DNA from: an uncultured Prevotellamassilia sp.
GTDB lineage: Bacteria > Bacteroidota > Bacteroidia > Bacteroidales > Bacteroidaceae
Length of the DNA: 64,000 bases
Assembly: GCA_934255485.1 (NCBI GenBank)
Contig: CAKQOG010000001.1
Span: 1 to 64,000 of the forward strand
Reading direction: 5' to 3'
In this document: piece by piece, positions 1 to 8,023 of the stretch
How positions within the stretch are numbered: the first letter of the stretch is position 1
How the letters are laid out: each line of letters opens with the position of its first letter
The notes under the pieces: generated by a model
Told to the model about the DNA's origin: nothing
Database searches by the model: none
Seen by the model: only the letters and a program-made list of their open reading frames with translations
Translations under genes and position numbers: made by a program

Positions 1-31
1 CGTTCTTCATAATTGTGGCGTCTATACATAA

Positions 32-74
32 TGCACCCCAAAAGTTTTGTGTCTAACTTTTGGGGTGCAGTTCA
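32..74. mobile_element. End of an IS3-like insertion sequence with hairpin
   Basis: Positions 32-46 and 55-69 form a perfect 15-bp inverted repeat around an 8-base loop. Read on the reverse strand, 50-74 gives TGAACTGCACCCCAAAAGTT followed by AGACA, which resembles the terminal inverted repeat of IS3-family elements. Sequence homologous to the downstream paralogous barrel gene begins right after it (from about 75), so this looks like an IS edge placed in the 5' end of that gene. No transposase can be assigned because the window starts 31 bases earlier. IS identity rests on recalled terminal sequence. Confidence 0.5.
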
Positions 75-2402
75 AACTGCTGTCTTTGGGCTTTTTTGTT
101 TGGATTTATGCAAATAGTTTGGGCGCAAAACATAGAGATTCATGGCAATGTTGCGGATGGTAATAGCAAGCCCTTAATAGGTTCTGTTGTGCAAGTTTTA
201 AGTGATACGATGAAAATAGCACAGGCAACTACAAATAGTAAGGGCTATTTTAAACTCCAGATAAACTCGAAGCAAAATCAAACAACCAAAAATGCTCTTA
301 AAATATCATGTATAGGCTATGATAGCCAATATATTGAATTGCCAAACAAGTTTGATGGTGATATTAAATTAGGCACAATTGTGTTACTATCAAAGGCGCA
401 ACAAATTGGAGAGGCTATTGTAAATACATCAAGAACCACTATTGATAATGGCAAAATAATAAAGGTACCAAGTAAGGCAGAAAGGGAGCATTCTTCAGAT
501 GCTGTAAGCCTTTTAGACCAAATGGGAATTGCAGATTTGAGGGTTGATAAGTTTAAGGGTACGATACAGAATAATGCAAAGGCCGTTAGTGTATATATTA
601 ATAGTATGCCTGCAACAATGGATGAGGTATTTGCTTTACATCCTAATGAGGTTGTAAGAGTGGAATATCTTACGCATCCTCATGGTGAGTTTATGGGCGA
701 GGATTATCTTGTGAACTTTATAACGCGCTCGCAAGAACGTGGAGGACTTTTGATGGGAAAAGTTGTTCAAAACGAGGAAGTTAGTGGTAACTATGGTTTA
801 ACGTATAAAATGTATCACAAAAAATCTCAATTTGCGCTTTCATATAATGCGTCCTATCGTGATGACGAAATTTCATATACTAAAGTTTCACAGTTCACTA
901 ATCCTATAGATAATTCTGCGTTTACTTATCAAGAGGTAGCAGATAAGAACATTAATCGTTCACATAAAAACTCTTTCGGGGTGTTTCATTATTATAGAAC
1001 AGATGGCTTTAGCTCTAATTTGGGAATATTCCTTAATTCATCAAAGAAGCCTTTAGTGCATTTTTCAAGTACTCGCACGCAAAGTAACTCTCAACAAACC
1101 ACATTGCTGAAAGAAAGTAATTCAAGCGAATCACTCTTGCCATCTTTTGATTGGAACGTTCGTAAGAGTTGGAAGAATGGTGATGTTCTTAAGTATTCGC
1201 TTAAGGGTATTTATGGTAAGAATAAAAGCTATAGTTTAAGAGAAAATAGTGTTGATAACGAAACAGAGCCCTATTTTTCATGGATAAATAATGCCAATGA
1301 AGATTATTATGAAATATCTAATACAATAAATTATTCCAAGGCATTTAAGGAAAAAGGAGAACTTAACTTTAAATTATATAACCATAATTTATGGTTTGAT
1401 GAAAACTATACGGGAAGTTATAAACTCAAGACCCTACAATATGATGGTCTTGTAAATCCGAAGGTGGGATATACATGGAACTACAAACGAAAGTTCTTTG
1501 CTTCACTTGAAATGGGTTTAAATTATATGGTAACTACTCAAACGAACGAAAGAAAAGTAGAGCAAACTTTTTTTAGTCCCGGAGTAACGTTATCTTATAA
1601 TTTCAAAAAAGGACTTATTCAATTTTCTTATGACAATGCGACCATAGGCGCAAGCCCATCTTATGTGAGCAATGTGGAACAAATGATGGATGATATACAG
1701 AGTAAACGTGGCAATCCTGCACTACAGAATACGAGAATGCATACTCTAAGGTTGAATAGTTATGTAAAAATTCCTAAGACATTACTCAGTTTAACTATGT
1801 CTTATGATCCACTGCCTAATATAACAAGATGGAGCACAACATACGAAAATGGGAAATATGTGCATACACCTATTAATGATGGCACGCACCATCCATTATT
1901 TGTTATGTTGGCAAGTAGTGTTGATATTACTAAGCATCTTCAAGCAAGGGTTAATTTGGGCTGGGATTATTATAAAGAAACTGGCAAAACTTATCCATAT
2001 ACGAGTTCGTCATTCACGGCATATGCTGAATTGCGTTATTGGACAGGTCCATTCACACTTGGAGCATACTGCTATAAGCCTTCTAAAACTTTTGGTGTGT
2101 TTGATGTGTTTAATCCTATATCGCGTATTCCATTTAATTTCAGTGTATATGCCTATTACACGCGCCCACGCTATTCTCTTAGCGTAGCATGTTATAACAT
2201 AAATAAAAGACGCCCACAAATAGTTGAATATAGCACAGGTGCATTGTTCTCTCAATATCAAAGGAATTATACAAGCTTAGAAGAAAAACGTACGGAGTTT
2301 GTTACTGTAAAGCTAACTTTCAACTTGCGCCATGGCAACAAAAAATTCCAATATGATGATTTTGAGATAATGAATGAATCAAAAACTGCAATTATGAAGT
2401 AA
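60..2402 (+). CDS. Outer-membrane beta-barrel protein, 5' end disrupted by an IS end
   Basis: Outer-membrane barrel protein of the CarboxypepD_reg-like plus OMP_b-brl_3 type (SusC/TonB-receptor-like fold). After the signal-peptide remnant ending in WAQ comes a carboxypeptidase-regulatory-like beta-sandwich (about residues 24-115), a plug-like region (about 118-225, with GEAIVNTSR and HPNEVVRVEY), then a long aromatic-rich barrel to the C-terminus. It is collinear over its whole length with the gene at 2679-5024. The open frame begins with TTG at 60 inside the IS-like hairpin. Alignment to the paralogue (NCCLWAFLFG against KNYLFILLLG) shows the native first seven or so codons were replaced. 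The first in-frame ATG (108) would remove most of the signal peptide, so export and expression are doubtful. The gene is visibly AT-rich compared with later genes. Its ligand or cargo is unknown; the co-oriented C39 exporter suggests a peptide-related role. Confidence 0.7.
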   Translation: MGCSSNCCLWAFLFGFMQIVWAQNIEIHGNVADGNSKPLIGSVVQVLSDTMKIAQATTNSKGYFKLQINSKQNQTTKNALKISCIGYDSQYIELPNKFDGDIKLGTIVLLSKAQQIGEAIVNTSRTTIDNGKIIKVPSKAEREHSSDAVSLLDQMGIADLRVDKFKGTIQNNAKAVSVYINSMPATMDEVFALHPNEVVRVEYLTHPHGEFMGEDYLVNFITRSQERGGLLMGKVVQNEEVSGNYGLTYKMYHKKSQFALSYNASYRDDEISYTKVSQFTNPIDNSAFTYQEVADKNINRSHKNSFGVFHYYRTDGFSSNLGIFLNSSKKPLVHFSSTRTQSNSQQTTLLKESNSSESLLPSFDWNVRKSWKNGDVLKYSLKGIYGKNKSYSLRENSVDNETEPYFSWINNANEDYYEISNTINYSKAFKEKGELNFKLYNHNLWFDENYTGSYKLKTLQYDGLVNPKVGYTWNYKRKFFASLEMGLNYMVTTQTNERKVEQTFFSPGVTLSYNFKKGLIQFSYDNATIGASPSYVSNVEQMMDDIQSKRGNPALQNTRMHTLRLNSYVKIPKTLLSLTMSYDPLPNITRWSTTYENGKYVHTPINDGTHHPLFVMLASSVDITKHLQARVNLGWDYYKETGKTYPYTSSSFTAYAELRYWTGPFTLGAYCYKPSKTFGVFDVFNPISRIPFNFSVYAYYTRPRYSLSVACYNINKRRPQIVEYSTGALFSQYQRNYTSLEEKRTEFVTVKLTFNLRHGNKKFQYDDFEIMNESKTAIMK

Positions 2403-2523
2403 TTAATACATGCAAAGTTAATGAGATCTTAAAACCTGGTTGCATTGTACATAAAGAAACAGTAAAACTTACAGATAATAAGTCTTTACCTATCAGCATT
2501 GCAAGTTTAAGCTTCTAATATTT

Positions 2524-2602
2524 AGATGGGTGGCTAAAATTAATTTTGAAATATTCTTTTATTTCAAGACAGAACATTATGCTTGATTTTGGCCACCCAT
2601 CT
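2524..2602. repeat. Long-armed inverted repeat between the two barrel genes
   Basis: Arms 2524-2540 and 2586-2602 are complementary over 17 bases with one mismatch (GATGGGTGGC against GCCACCCATC at the core), separated by 45 bases. No T tract follows directly, so it is not a classic terminator. It could be a small MITE-like element, a recombination scar or an mRNA structure separating the two barrel genes. The rest of 2403-2678 holds no gene with a start codon. Confidence 0.5.
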
Positions 2603-2678
2603 TTGCTTATTCTTTGTGAAACATATCCTAATTTTTGTTCGCAGGTTTATAACAAACATGTATAACTATAGAAAGTAA

Positions 2679-5024
2679 ATGAATACACTCAAACAAAAAA
2701 ATTATCTATTTATCCTATTGTTGGGAGTTGCACAGATAGCATGGTCACAAAACATAGATATAAAGGGGAGAATTACAGATAGTCATAAAGAACCATTGCA
2801 AGGTGTTGTTGTAAGTTTGTTTAGCGATACCATACGAGTAAATCAAGTATTTACGAACAACAATGGTAAATTCTCTGTACGATGTAACTATAAAACAAAT
2901 AACTCACAAAAGTATGCATTACAAATATCTTGCCTTGGATTTGAAAGTCAGTTGCTTGAACTTCAAAACGATTTAACAAAAGATGTAGATTTAGGTACAA
3001 TTAGTTTAGCCTCGAGTGCACATCAGATGGGAGAGGCCGTTGTTAGTACATCAAGAGTCTTTCTATCTAATGGTATAATTATAAAAGTTCCAAGTAAGAT
3101 TGAAAAAGAACATTCGTCGGATGCCATAAGTTTGTTAAGCCAGATGGGACTTGCAGACTTAAGAGTAGACATGTTCAAAGGAACCATAAAAACAGCAAAT
3201 AAAGAGGTAGTCATATATATTAACAATCTGCCTGCAAGCAAAGATGAAGCCCTTGCCTTACATCCCAATGAGATTGTGAGGGTAGAATATCACCCAAATC
3301 CACAAGGTGAATTTACAGGGGTAGATGCTCTTGTAAATTTTATTACTCGTTCGCCCGAGAATGGAGGACTTCTCATGGGAAATATCCTGCAAAACGAAGA
3401 AGTTAGTGGCGTATATAATTTGACATATAAATTTTATCACAAAAAAAATCAAGTTGGTTTTTCTTACAAAGCATCCTATCGTAATGATGAACAATCATAT
3501 ACAAAGACATCATTGTTTACGAATCCATTAAATAATTCAACATTTATCCGTCAAGAAACGGCAGATGGCATACCTAATCGCAATCATAAAACTACTCTTA
3601 ACTTTTTTCATCATTACAAAACAGATAACTTTTATTCAAAATTAGAGGCCTGTTTGGGCATGAGCAAAGAGCCATTTACCCATACCACGAGCATACGCAC
3701 ACAAAATGATTTATCACAAACTTCTTTGCTTAATCAAAGTAGTTCAAGCAAGGATTATCTTCCATCGTTAGAATGGAAAATGCGCATAAATTGGGCTAAT
3801 AGTCAGGTCTTAAGCACAAAATTTTCTATTGCCTATGAAAGAAATGAATATTATAGTTTAAGCGAAAATCGGCTTGAAAGCGAATTGTATCCATACTATT
3901 CGTGGACAGATAAAATAAACGAGAATGGTTATATACTACATAATGTTTTTAACTATTCAAAAACATTTAAAAACCAAGGCCAATTAAATGTCATAGTGTA
4001 TAACGACCATATATGGTATCGTGACAATTACATGGGAGATGCTAAAGCAAAAATATTGCTATATCATGGTTGGGTTAGCCCGTTGGCTGGATATACTTGG
4101 AATTATAAGCAAAGATTTTTTGCAACATTTAATATGGGATACACTTATGCTATTACCAAGCAAACAAACAAGGATAAGTGTGATGAAAAATCTTTATCGT
4201 CAGAGATAAGACTATCTTATAATTTTAAAAAAGCAAATATTAATATATCCTATAAAAGCCGAATATTAAATACTCTATTCCCGTATGTTGAAAATATAGA
4301 ACATAGCATAGATGACATTCAATGTCGTCGTGGAAATCCTGCTTTAAAAAACATGAAGAGCTATGCAATAGCATTGAATGGCTATATAAAAATCCCCAAA
4401 ACGATGCTAAGTTGGTTCGTAAGTTATATGCCAATAACACAGATGACAAGATGGACAACACTTTATGAGAGTGGTAAATATGTGCATACAGCTATTACAG
4501 ATGGCACACATCATCCTTTGTTTGCTTCGGTTGGTTATAGTGTAGATATAACCAAGCAACTTCAGCTAAGAGGTAATTTAGGATGGAACTATGAGAGGGA
4601 AGTTTGCGTAACCCATCCGCAAACCAACTCCTCATTAGATATCTATGCAGAATTACGTTATTTTGTAGGATCGTTTACATTTGGTGCGTATTGTTACAAG
4701 CAATGTAAGTGTTATGGAATGGTAGATATGTTTCTCCCTACAACGCGTTATCCCTTAGCTTTTAGTGCTTTTGCCAATTATGTACGTCCTCACTATTCTC
4801 TTAGCGTAGCATGCTACAATATAGGCAATCGTATGCATAAAAAGAGTGAATGCAGCACAGGTCCTTTATTCTCTCAATGGCAAAATAGTTATAACAGTTT
4901 AGAGGATAAACGCAAAGAATTTATTAGCGTAAAGCTCACTTTCAATCTGCGTCATGGTAACAAAAAAATCCAATATGAAGACTTTGAACTAAAAAGCAAT
5001 TCAAAGTCTGCCATTATGAAATAA
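2679..5024 (+). CDS. Outer-membrane beta-barrel protein (intact paralogue)
   Basis: A 781-residue outer-membrane barrel protein with an intact signal peptide (MNTLKQKNYLFILLLG, cleavage likely after WSQ). A carboxypeptidase-regulatory-like domain follows (about 25-115), then a plug-like segment (about 118-225) and a large beta-barrel. Many blocks are shared with the upstream gene, such as RGNPAL, GTHHPLF, the RHGNKK run and the SAIMK C-terminus, so the two arose by tandem duplication. The stop lies 28 bases before the C39 ABC exporter gene, on the same strand, so co-transcription is likely. Family members are usually TonB-dependent or OMP_b-brl_3 proteins. Here the barrel may be an outer-membrane receptor or conduit for the exported peptide, which is inference. 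Like its neighbour it is AT-rich. Confidence 0.8.
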   Translation: MNTLKQKNYLFILLLGVAQIAWSQNIDIKGRITDSHKEPLQGVVVSLFSDTIRVNQVFTNNNGKFSVRCNYKTNNSQKYALQISCLGFESQLLELQNDLTKDVDLGTISLASSAHQMGEAVVSTSRVFLSNGIIIKVPSKIEKEHSSDAISLLSQMGLADLRVDMFKGTIKTANKEVVIYINNLPASKDEALALHPNEIVRVEYHPNPQGEFTGVDALVNFITRSPENGGLLMGNILQNEEVSGVYNLTYKFYHKKNQVGFSYKASYRNDEQSYTKTSLFTNPLNNSTFIRQETADGIPNRNHKTTLNFFHHYKTDNFYSKLEACLGMSKEPFTHTTSIRTQNDLSQTSLLNQSSSSKDYLPSLEWKMRINWANSQVLSTKFSIAYERNEYYSLSENRLESELYPYYSWTDKINENGYILHNVFNYSKTFKNQGQLNVIVYNDHIWYRDNYMGDAKAKILLYHGWVSPLAGYTWNYKQRFFATFNMGYTYAITKQTNKDKCDEKSLSSEIRLSYNFKKANINISYKSRILNTLFPYVENIEHSIDDIQCRRGNPALKNMKSYAIALNGYIKIPKTMLSWFVSYMPITQMTRWTTLYESGKYVHTAITDGTHHPLFASVGYSVDITKQLQLRGNLGWNYEREVCVTHPQTNSSLDIYAELRYFVGSFTFGAYCYKQCKCYGMVDMFLPTTRYPLAFSAFANYVRPHYSLSVACYNIGNRMHKKSECSTGPLFSQWQNSYNSLEDKRKEFISVKLTFNLRHGNKKIQYEDFELKSNSKSAIMK

Positions 5025-5052
5025 AGAGAGTATACTTTCAAAACCATACAAT

Positions 5053-7296
5053 ATGATAATAGATGTTCATAATATAAAACAAAACTTTCAACTTTGGAGA
5101 AAACTAAAGTTTACACCGCAGTTCGACCAAATGGATTGTGGCCCAGCTTGTGTGCGTATGGTGGCATCTTATTGGGGAAAAATATGCCCGCTTCCTTTGT
5201 TACGACAATGGGCTGGCATGTCGCGCGAGGGCGTAAGTGTGGCGGGCATACACGATGCGTTAAATCATTTAGGAATAGATTGTATGGTTTATAAAATGAC
5301 TACTACTGTGCTTGCTCAAAAGTGTCCATTGCCAGCCATTCTCTATTGGGATCAGAATCACTTTGTGGTGCTTAATGGAGTTAAAAAAAAGTTTTTGGGC
5401 GCAAATAAACACGCACAATACATTTTCAGAATTGCCAATCCAGCTTGCGGACAAAGTTGGATGAAGCAAGAAGAAATGGAACGTCATTGGCTTACAAAAG
5501 ATGAAGGCATTGTAGTAGTAACTGCCCCAAGCGAAGATACAAAGTCAGAGTTTCATGTACATGACGATAAGCATAGCATGTTGCACTTTTCTCGGCAGTA
5601 TGTGCGCCCGTTTCGCAAGTCAATGTTGGCTTTAGGCCTTTGCATGATGTTGGGCATTTTTTTTAATTTGCTAACACCTTTTGTAACACAAGCATTGGTA
5701 GACAAGGGTATATCGCAAAAAGATTTAGGGCTTATAGGCATGTTGCTGCTTGCTCAAGTGTGTATCTTTGGGGGTAACTTTATACAAAATTTTATAAGCA
5801 ATTGGGTTTCGTTATATGTGGGTACACACATCAACATACATCTGCTTAGCGACTATCTGAAGAAGCTATTGCGTTTGCCTATGCAGTTTTTTGATACAAA
5901 AAGTACGGGCGATTACAATCAGCGTATCAACGACCATTCGCGCTTGCAAAACTTTGTTACTCAAGGAGCATTGCAAACATTCTTTTCGTTGATAACCATA
6001 CCTGTTCTGATAGGAGTAATCGGCTACTACTCTCCTAAGATTTTATTAGTTTATGCCATTTTTACATTATGCTCATTGTTGTGGACAACTTACTTTTTGC
6101 AACGCCGAAAGGTGATGGACTATGAGCAATTTAGGCTGAATGCTAAAAATCAGAACAAACTATTTGAGATGATGAATGGCATAACCGAAATCAAGCTATC
6201 CTCGTATGAGGAGGGCAAAACGCAACAATGGGAAGAGGTGCAGCAGCAACTCTATAAGATGAACAAACGCGTATTGCGCCTTGACCAATGTCAGAATGCA
6301 GGCTTTAACCTTATCAGTCAGTTGCGAAACGTGCTTATTACATTCTGGATTGCAGCCGAGGTGGTACACGGCAATCTCACGTTAGGAATGATGATGAGTA
6401 TTTCGGCCATGATGGGACAACTCGATGGGCCGCTTTCATCGCTTATCTCATTTGTACGCCAATTTCAAGATGCACGTATAAGCTTAGAGCGTTCTGAAGA
6501 AGTACGCTTATCTGAGGAGGAAGACCAGGGACGAAAAAAAGAAATTCAGCCTGGTGCATCTTACTCTTATTCGTTGCAAAATGTGTCGTTTGCTTATCCT
6601 GGTAGTGGTGGCAGAAAAGCTTTGGACGGAATAAATATTGACATACCTGCTAATAAGATGACCGCCATTGTTGGCGAGAGCGGAAGCGGCAAAACCACGC
6701 TAATGAAACTATTGCTGAGCTTTTATTCACCACAATCAGGCTGCATAATGCTTAATGGGGCCGACTTACAACTATATACGGCCAAATCAGTAAGGCAGCA
6801 TGCTGGTATAGTGATGCAAGATGGTTTTATATTTTCAGACACAATAGCCAACAATATATGTTTGAGCAATCCCTACGACGACAACCACATGCAGCAGAGT
6901 TTGCGCATTGCTTGTTTAAGCGAATGGGTTAGTGCATTGCCACTCAAGCTTAATACCAAAGTTGGGGCAGAGGGAAATGGCATAAGTGGTGGCGAACGCC
7001 AAAGACTCATGATAGCTCGGGCGGTGTATAAAAAGGTCAGTTGCTTGTTTTTTGATGAGGCCACAAGTTCGTTAGATGCTGATAATGAACGCGCTATAAC
7101 TGAGAATATTGACCATTTTTTTGCCACTACAACACGCATCGTTATTGCGCATCGTCTCAGTACGGTTTGTCAAGCAGACTTGATTATTGTAATGCATCAT
7201 GGACGCATTGTTGAAACGGGTACGCACAGCGAACTTGTGCATGCCAAGGGCTATTATTATGAATTAATAAAAAATCAATTAGAGATAGGGCAATAA
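5053..7296 (+). CDS. C39 peptidase-containing ABC exporter (bacteriocin/peptide secretion type)
   Basis: A 747-residue ABC exporter fusing an N-terminal C39 protease (about 20-150), a six-helix transmembrane domain (about 185-450) and a nucleotide-binding domain (about 510-747). Visible motifs are QMDCGPAC with catalytic Cys29, His103 in NHFVVLNG, Walker A GESGSGKT (541-548), signature SGGERQR, Walker B CLFFDEATSSLD and an H-loop in IAHRLS. Such proteins cleave double-glycine-type leaders and export the peptide through the inner membrane. The usual catalytic Asp of a DPA motif is replaced by Asn129 (IANPA). No HlyD-type adaptor or precursor peptide is seen nearby. It sits 28 bases after the second barrel gene and is probably part of the same unit. 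Confidence 0.9.
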   Translation: MIIDVHNIKQNFQLWRKLKFTPQFDQMDCGPACVRMVASYWGKICPLPLLRQWAGMSREGVSVAGIHDALNHLGIDCMVYKMTTTVLAQKCPLPAILYWDQNHFVVLNGVKKKFLGANKHAQYIFRIANPACGQSWMKQEEMERHWLTKDEGIVVVTAPSEDTKSEFHVHDDKHSMLHFSRQYVRPFRKSMLALGLCMMLGIFFNLLTPFVTQALVDKGISQKDLGLIGMLLLAQVCIFGGNFIQNFISNWVSLYVGTHINIHLLSDYLKKLLRLPMQFFDTKSTGDYNQRINDHSRLQNFVTQGALQTFFSLITIPVLIGVIGYYSPKILLVYAIFTLCSLLWTTYFLQRRKVMDYEQFRLNAKNQNKLFEMMNGITEIKLSSYEEGKTQQWEEVQQQLYKMNKRVLRLDQCQNAGFNLISQLRNVLITFWIAAEVVHGNLTLGMMMSISAMMGQLDGPLSSLISFVRQFQDARISLERSEEVRLSEEEDQGRKKEIQPGASYSYSLQNVSFAYPGSGGRKALDGINIDIPANKMTAIVGESGSGKTTLMKLLLSFYSPQSGCIMLNGADLQLYTAKSVRQHAGIVMQDGFIFSDTIANNICLSNPYDDNHMQQSLRIACLSEWVSALPLKLNTKVGAEGNGISGGERQRLMIARAVYKKVSCLFFDEATSSLDADNERAITENIDHFFATTTRIVIAHRLSTVCQADLIIVMHHGRIVETGTHSELVHAKGYYYELIKNQLEIGQ

Positions 7297-7482
7297 ATGT
7301 AGTGTGCCCTGTTGAAATATTAAGGGAACGCAGAAATGAGCAGAGTAGGCAGATAGCACAAAAGTGGTAACAAATATTTACATTCATGATTGCTGAAATA
7401 AGTGTTAAAATTTTAACATTTAGAGCTTTTATGGTGTAAAAAAGGGGATAATTAGGCTTAAAAATGCGTGGGTTTGGCTTAA

Positions 7483-7580
7483 CATACGTATGCTTGTGAT
7501 GTAATAATACGTGTTCTTATGGTATAAGCATACGTATTATTGTTGGCTAAGGATATATGTTTTTGTAGCTTAATAATACG
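7483..7580. repeat. Cluster of TACGTA palindromes and AATAATACGT copies
   Basis: CATACGTATG (7483-7492) is a perfect palindrome. AATAATACGT occurs directly at 7503-7512 and 7571-7580 and inverted at 7532-7541. These motifs sit in an AT-rich intergenic area between the exporter and the vWA lipoprotein. They could be regulator operators, recombination sites or remnants of an element. Function is unknown. Confidence 0.45.
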
Positions 7581-7609
7581 TATATTGGGCTTTTTAGGGT
7601 TATGAATAT

Positions 7610-7643
7610 GCTTAGATAAAAATCTAAGCTGTTGAAAATCAAC
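7610..7643. repeat. Two adjacent small hairpins
   Basis: GCTTAGAT (7610-7617) pairs with ATCTAAGC (7622-7629) around an AAAA loop. It is followed at once by a 5-bp stem, 7631-7635 with 7639-7643. There is no long U tract. They may end residual transcription from the exporter operon or may be structural. Confidence 0.4.
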
Positions 7644-7857
7644 AACTTTGTGATTTGTCGAAAACTCGCTTAAAATGGACTAAGAAGTTAGTTCATCGAA
7701 AAAAATCAAATTATGAGCCTTACGATAAAAAACTAAAGCTCTTGTTGTAGTGTAAAAGTAAGCAACTTATGTCGTTGTTTTAGCATTTTATGTGGTGATA
7801 TAAGCATAAAATGTTGAAATCATTATTTTTGATGTTTTTTTGTGTACAAAAAGCCCG

Positions 7858-7865
7858 TACCTTTG
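7858..7865 (+). promoter_or_regulatory. Bacteroidota -7 promoter element before the vWA lipoprotein
   Basis: TACCTTTG matches TAnnTTTG. Transcription would begin near 7872, downstream of the earliest in-frame TTG/ATG codons of the long open frame, which supports the start at 8024. A TTTG at 7839-7842 is closer than the usual 19-21 spacing, so the -33 part is weak. Confidence 0.5.
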
Positions 7866-8023
7866 TTAATAAATCAAGTACATCCTACATTTTGCTTTCG
7901 TTGGGGAGGAGAGTAAGAGGCATAAAAAAGTACTTGCATGATGAGAAACCAAATCTTAATTATAACCTTGCTGTTATTGCTCGTTTACCAAACGGCAAAA
8001 TGGCTTTAAAACATTTTAATATC

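Larger units (their letters stand above)
7297..8023. other. Long intergenic region without a gene
   Basis: No credible coding sequence was found in these 727 bases. The stretch holds a group of palindromic TACGTA-type motifs, two small hairpins and a TAnnTTTG promoter element, each listed separately. The open frame running upstream from 8024 is not part of the next gene (see that entry). Confidence 0.6.

Noticed and set aside
2414..2518. Open stretch of about 34 codons after the first barrel gene, reading like a protein C-terminus (EILKPGCIVHKE, ending IASLSF)
   Set aside because: It has no start codon in frame and matches no family I recognise; perhaps a gene remnant, but not supportable as a feature.
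7811..8023. 71-codon N-terminal extension of the vWA lipoprotein
   Set aside because: It lies before and across the promoter element and hides an otherwise perfect lipoprotein signal at 8024.
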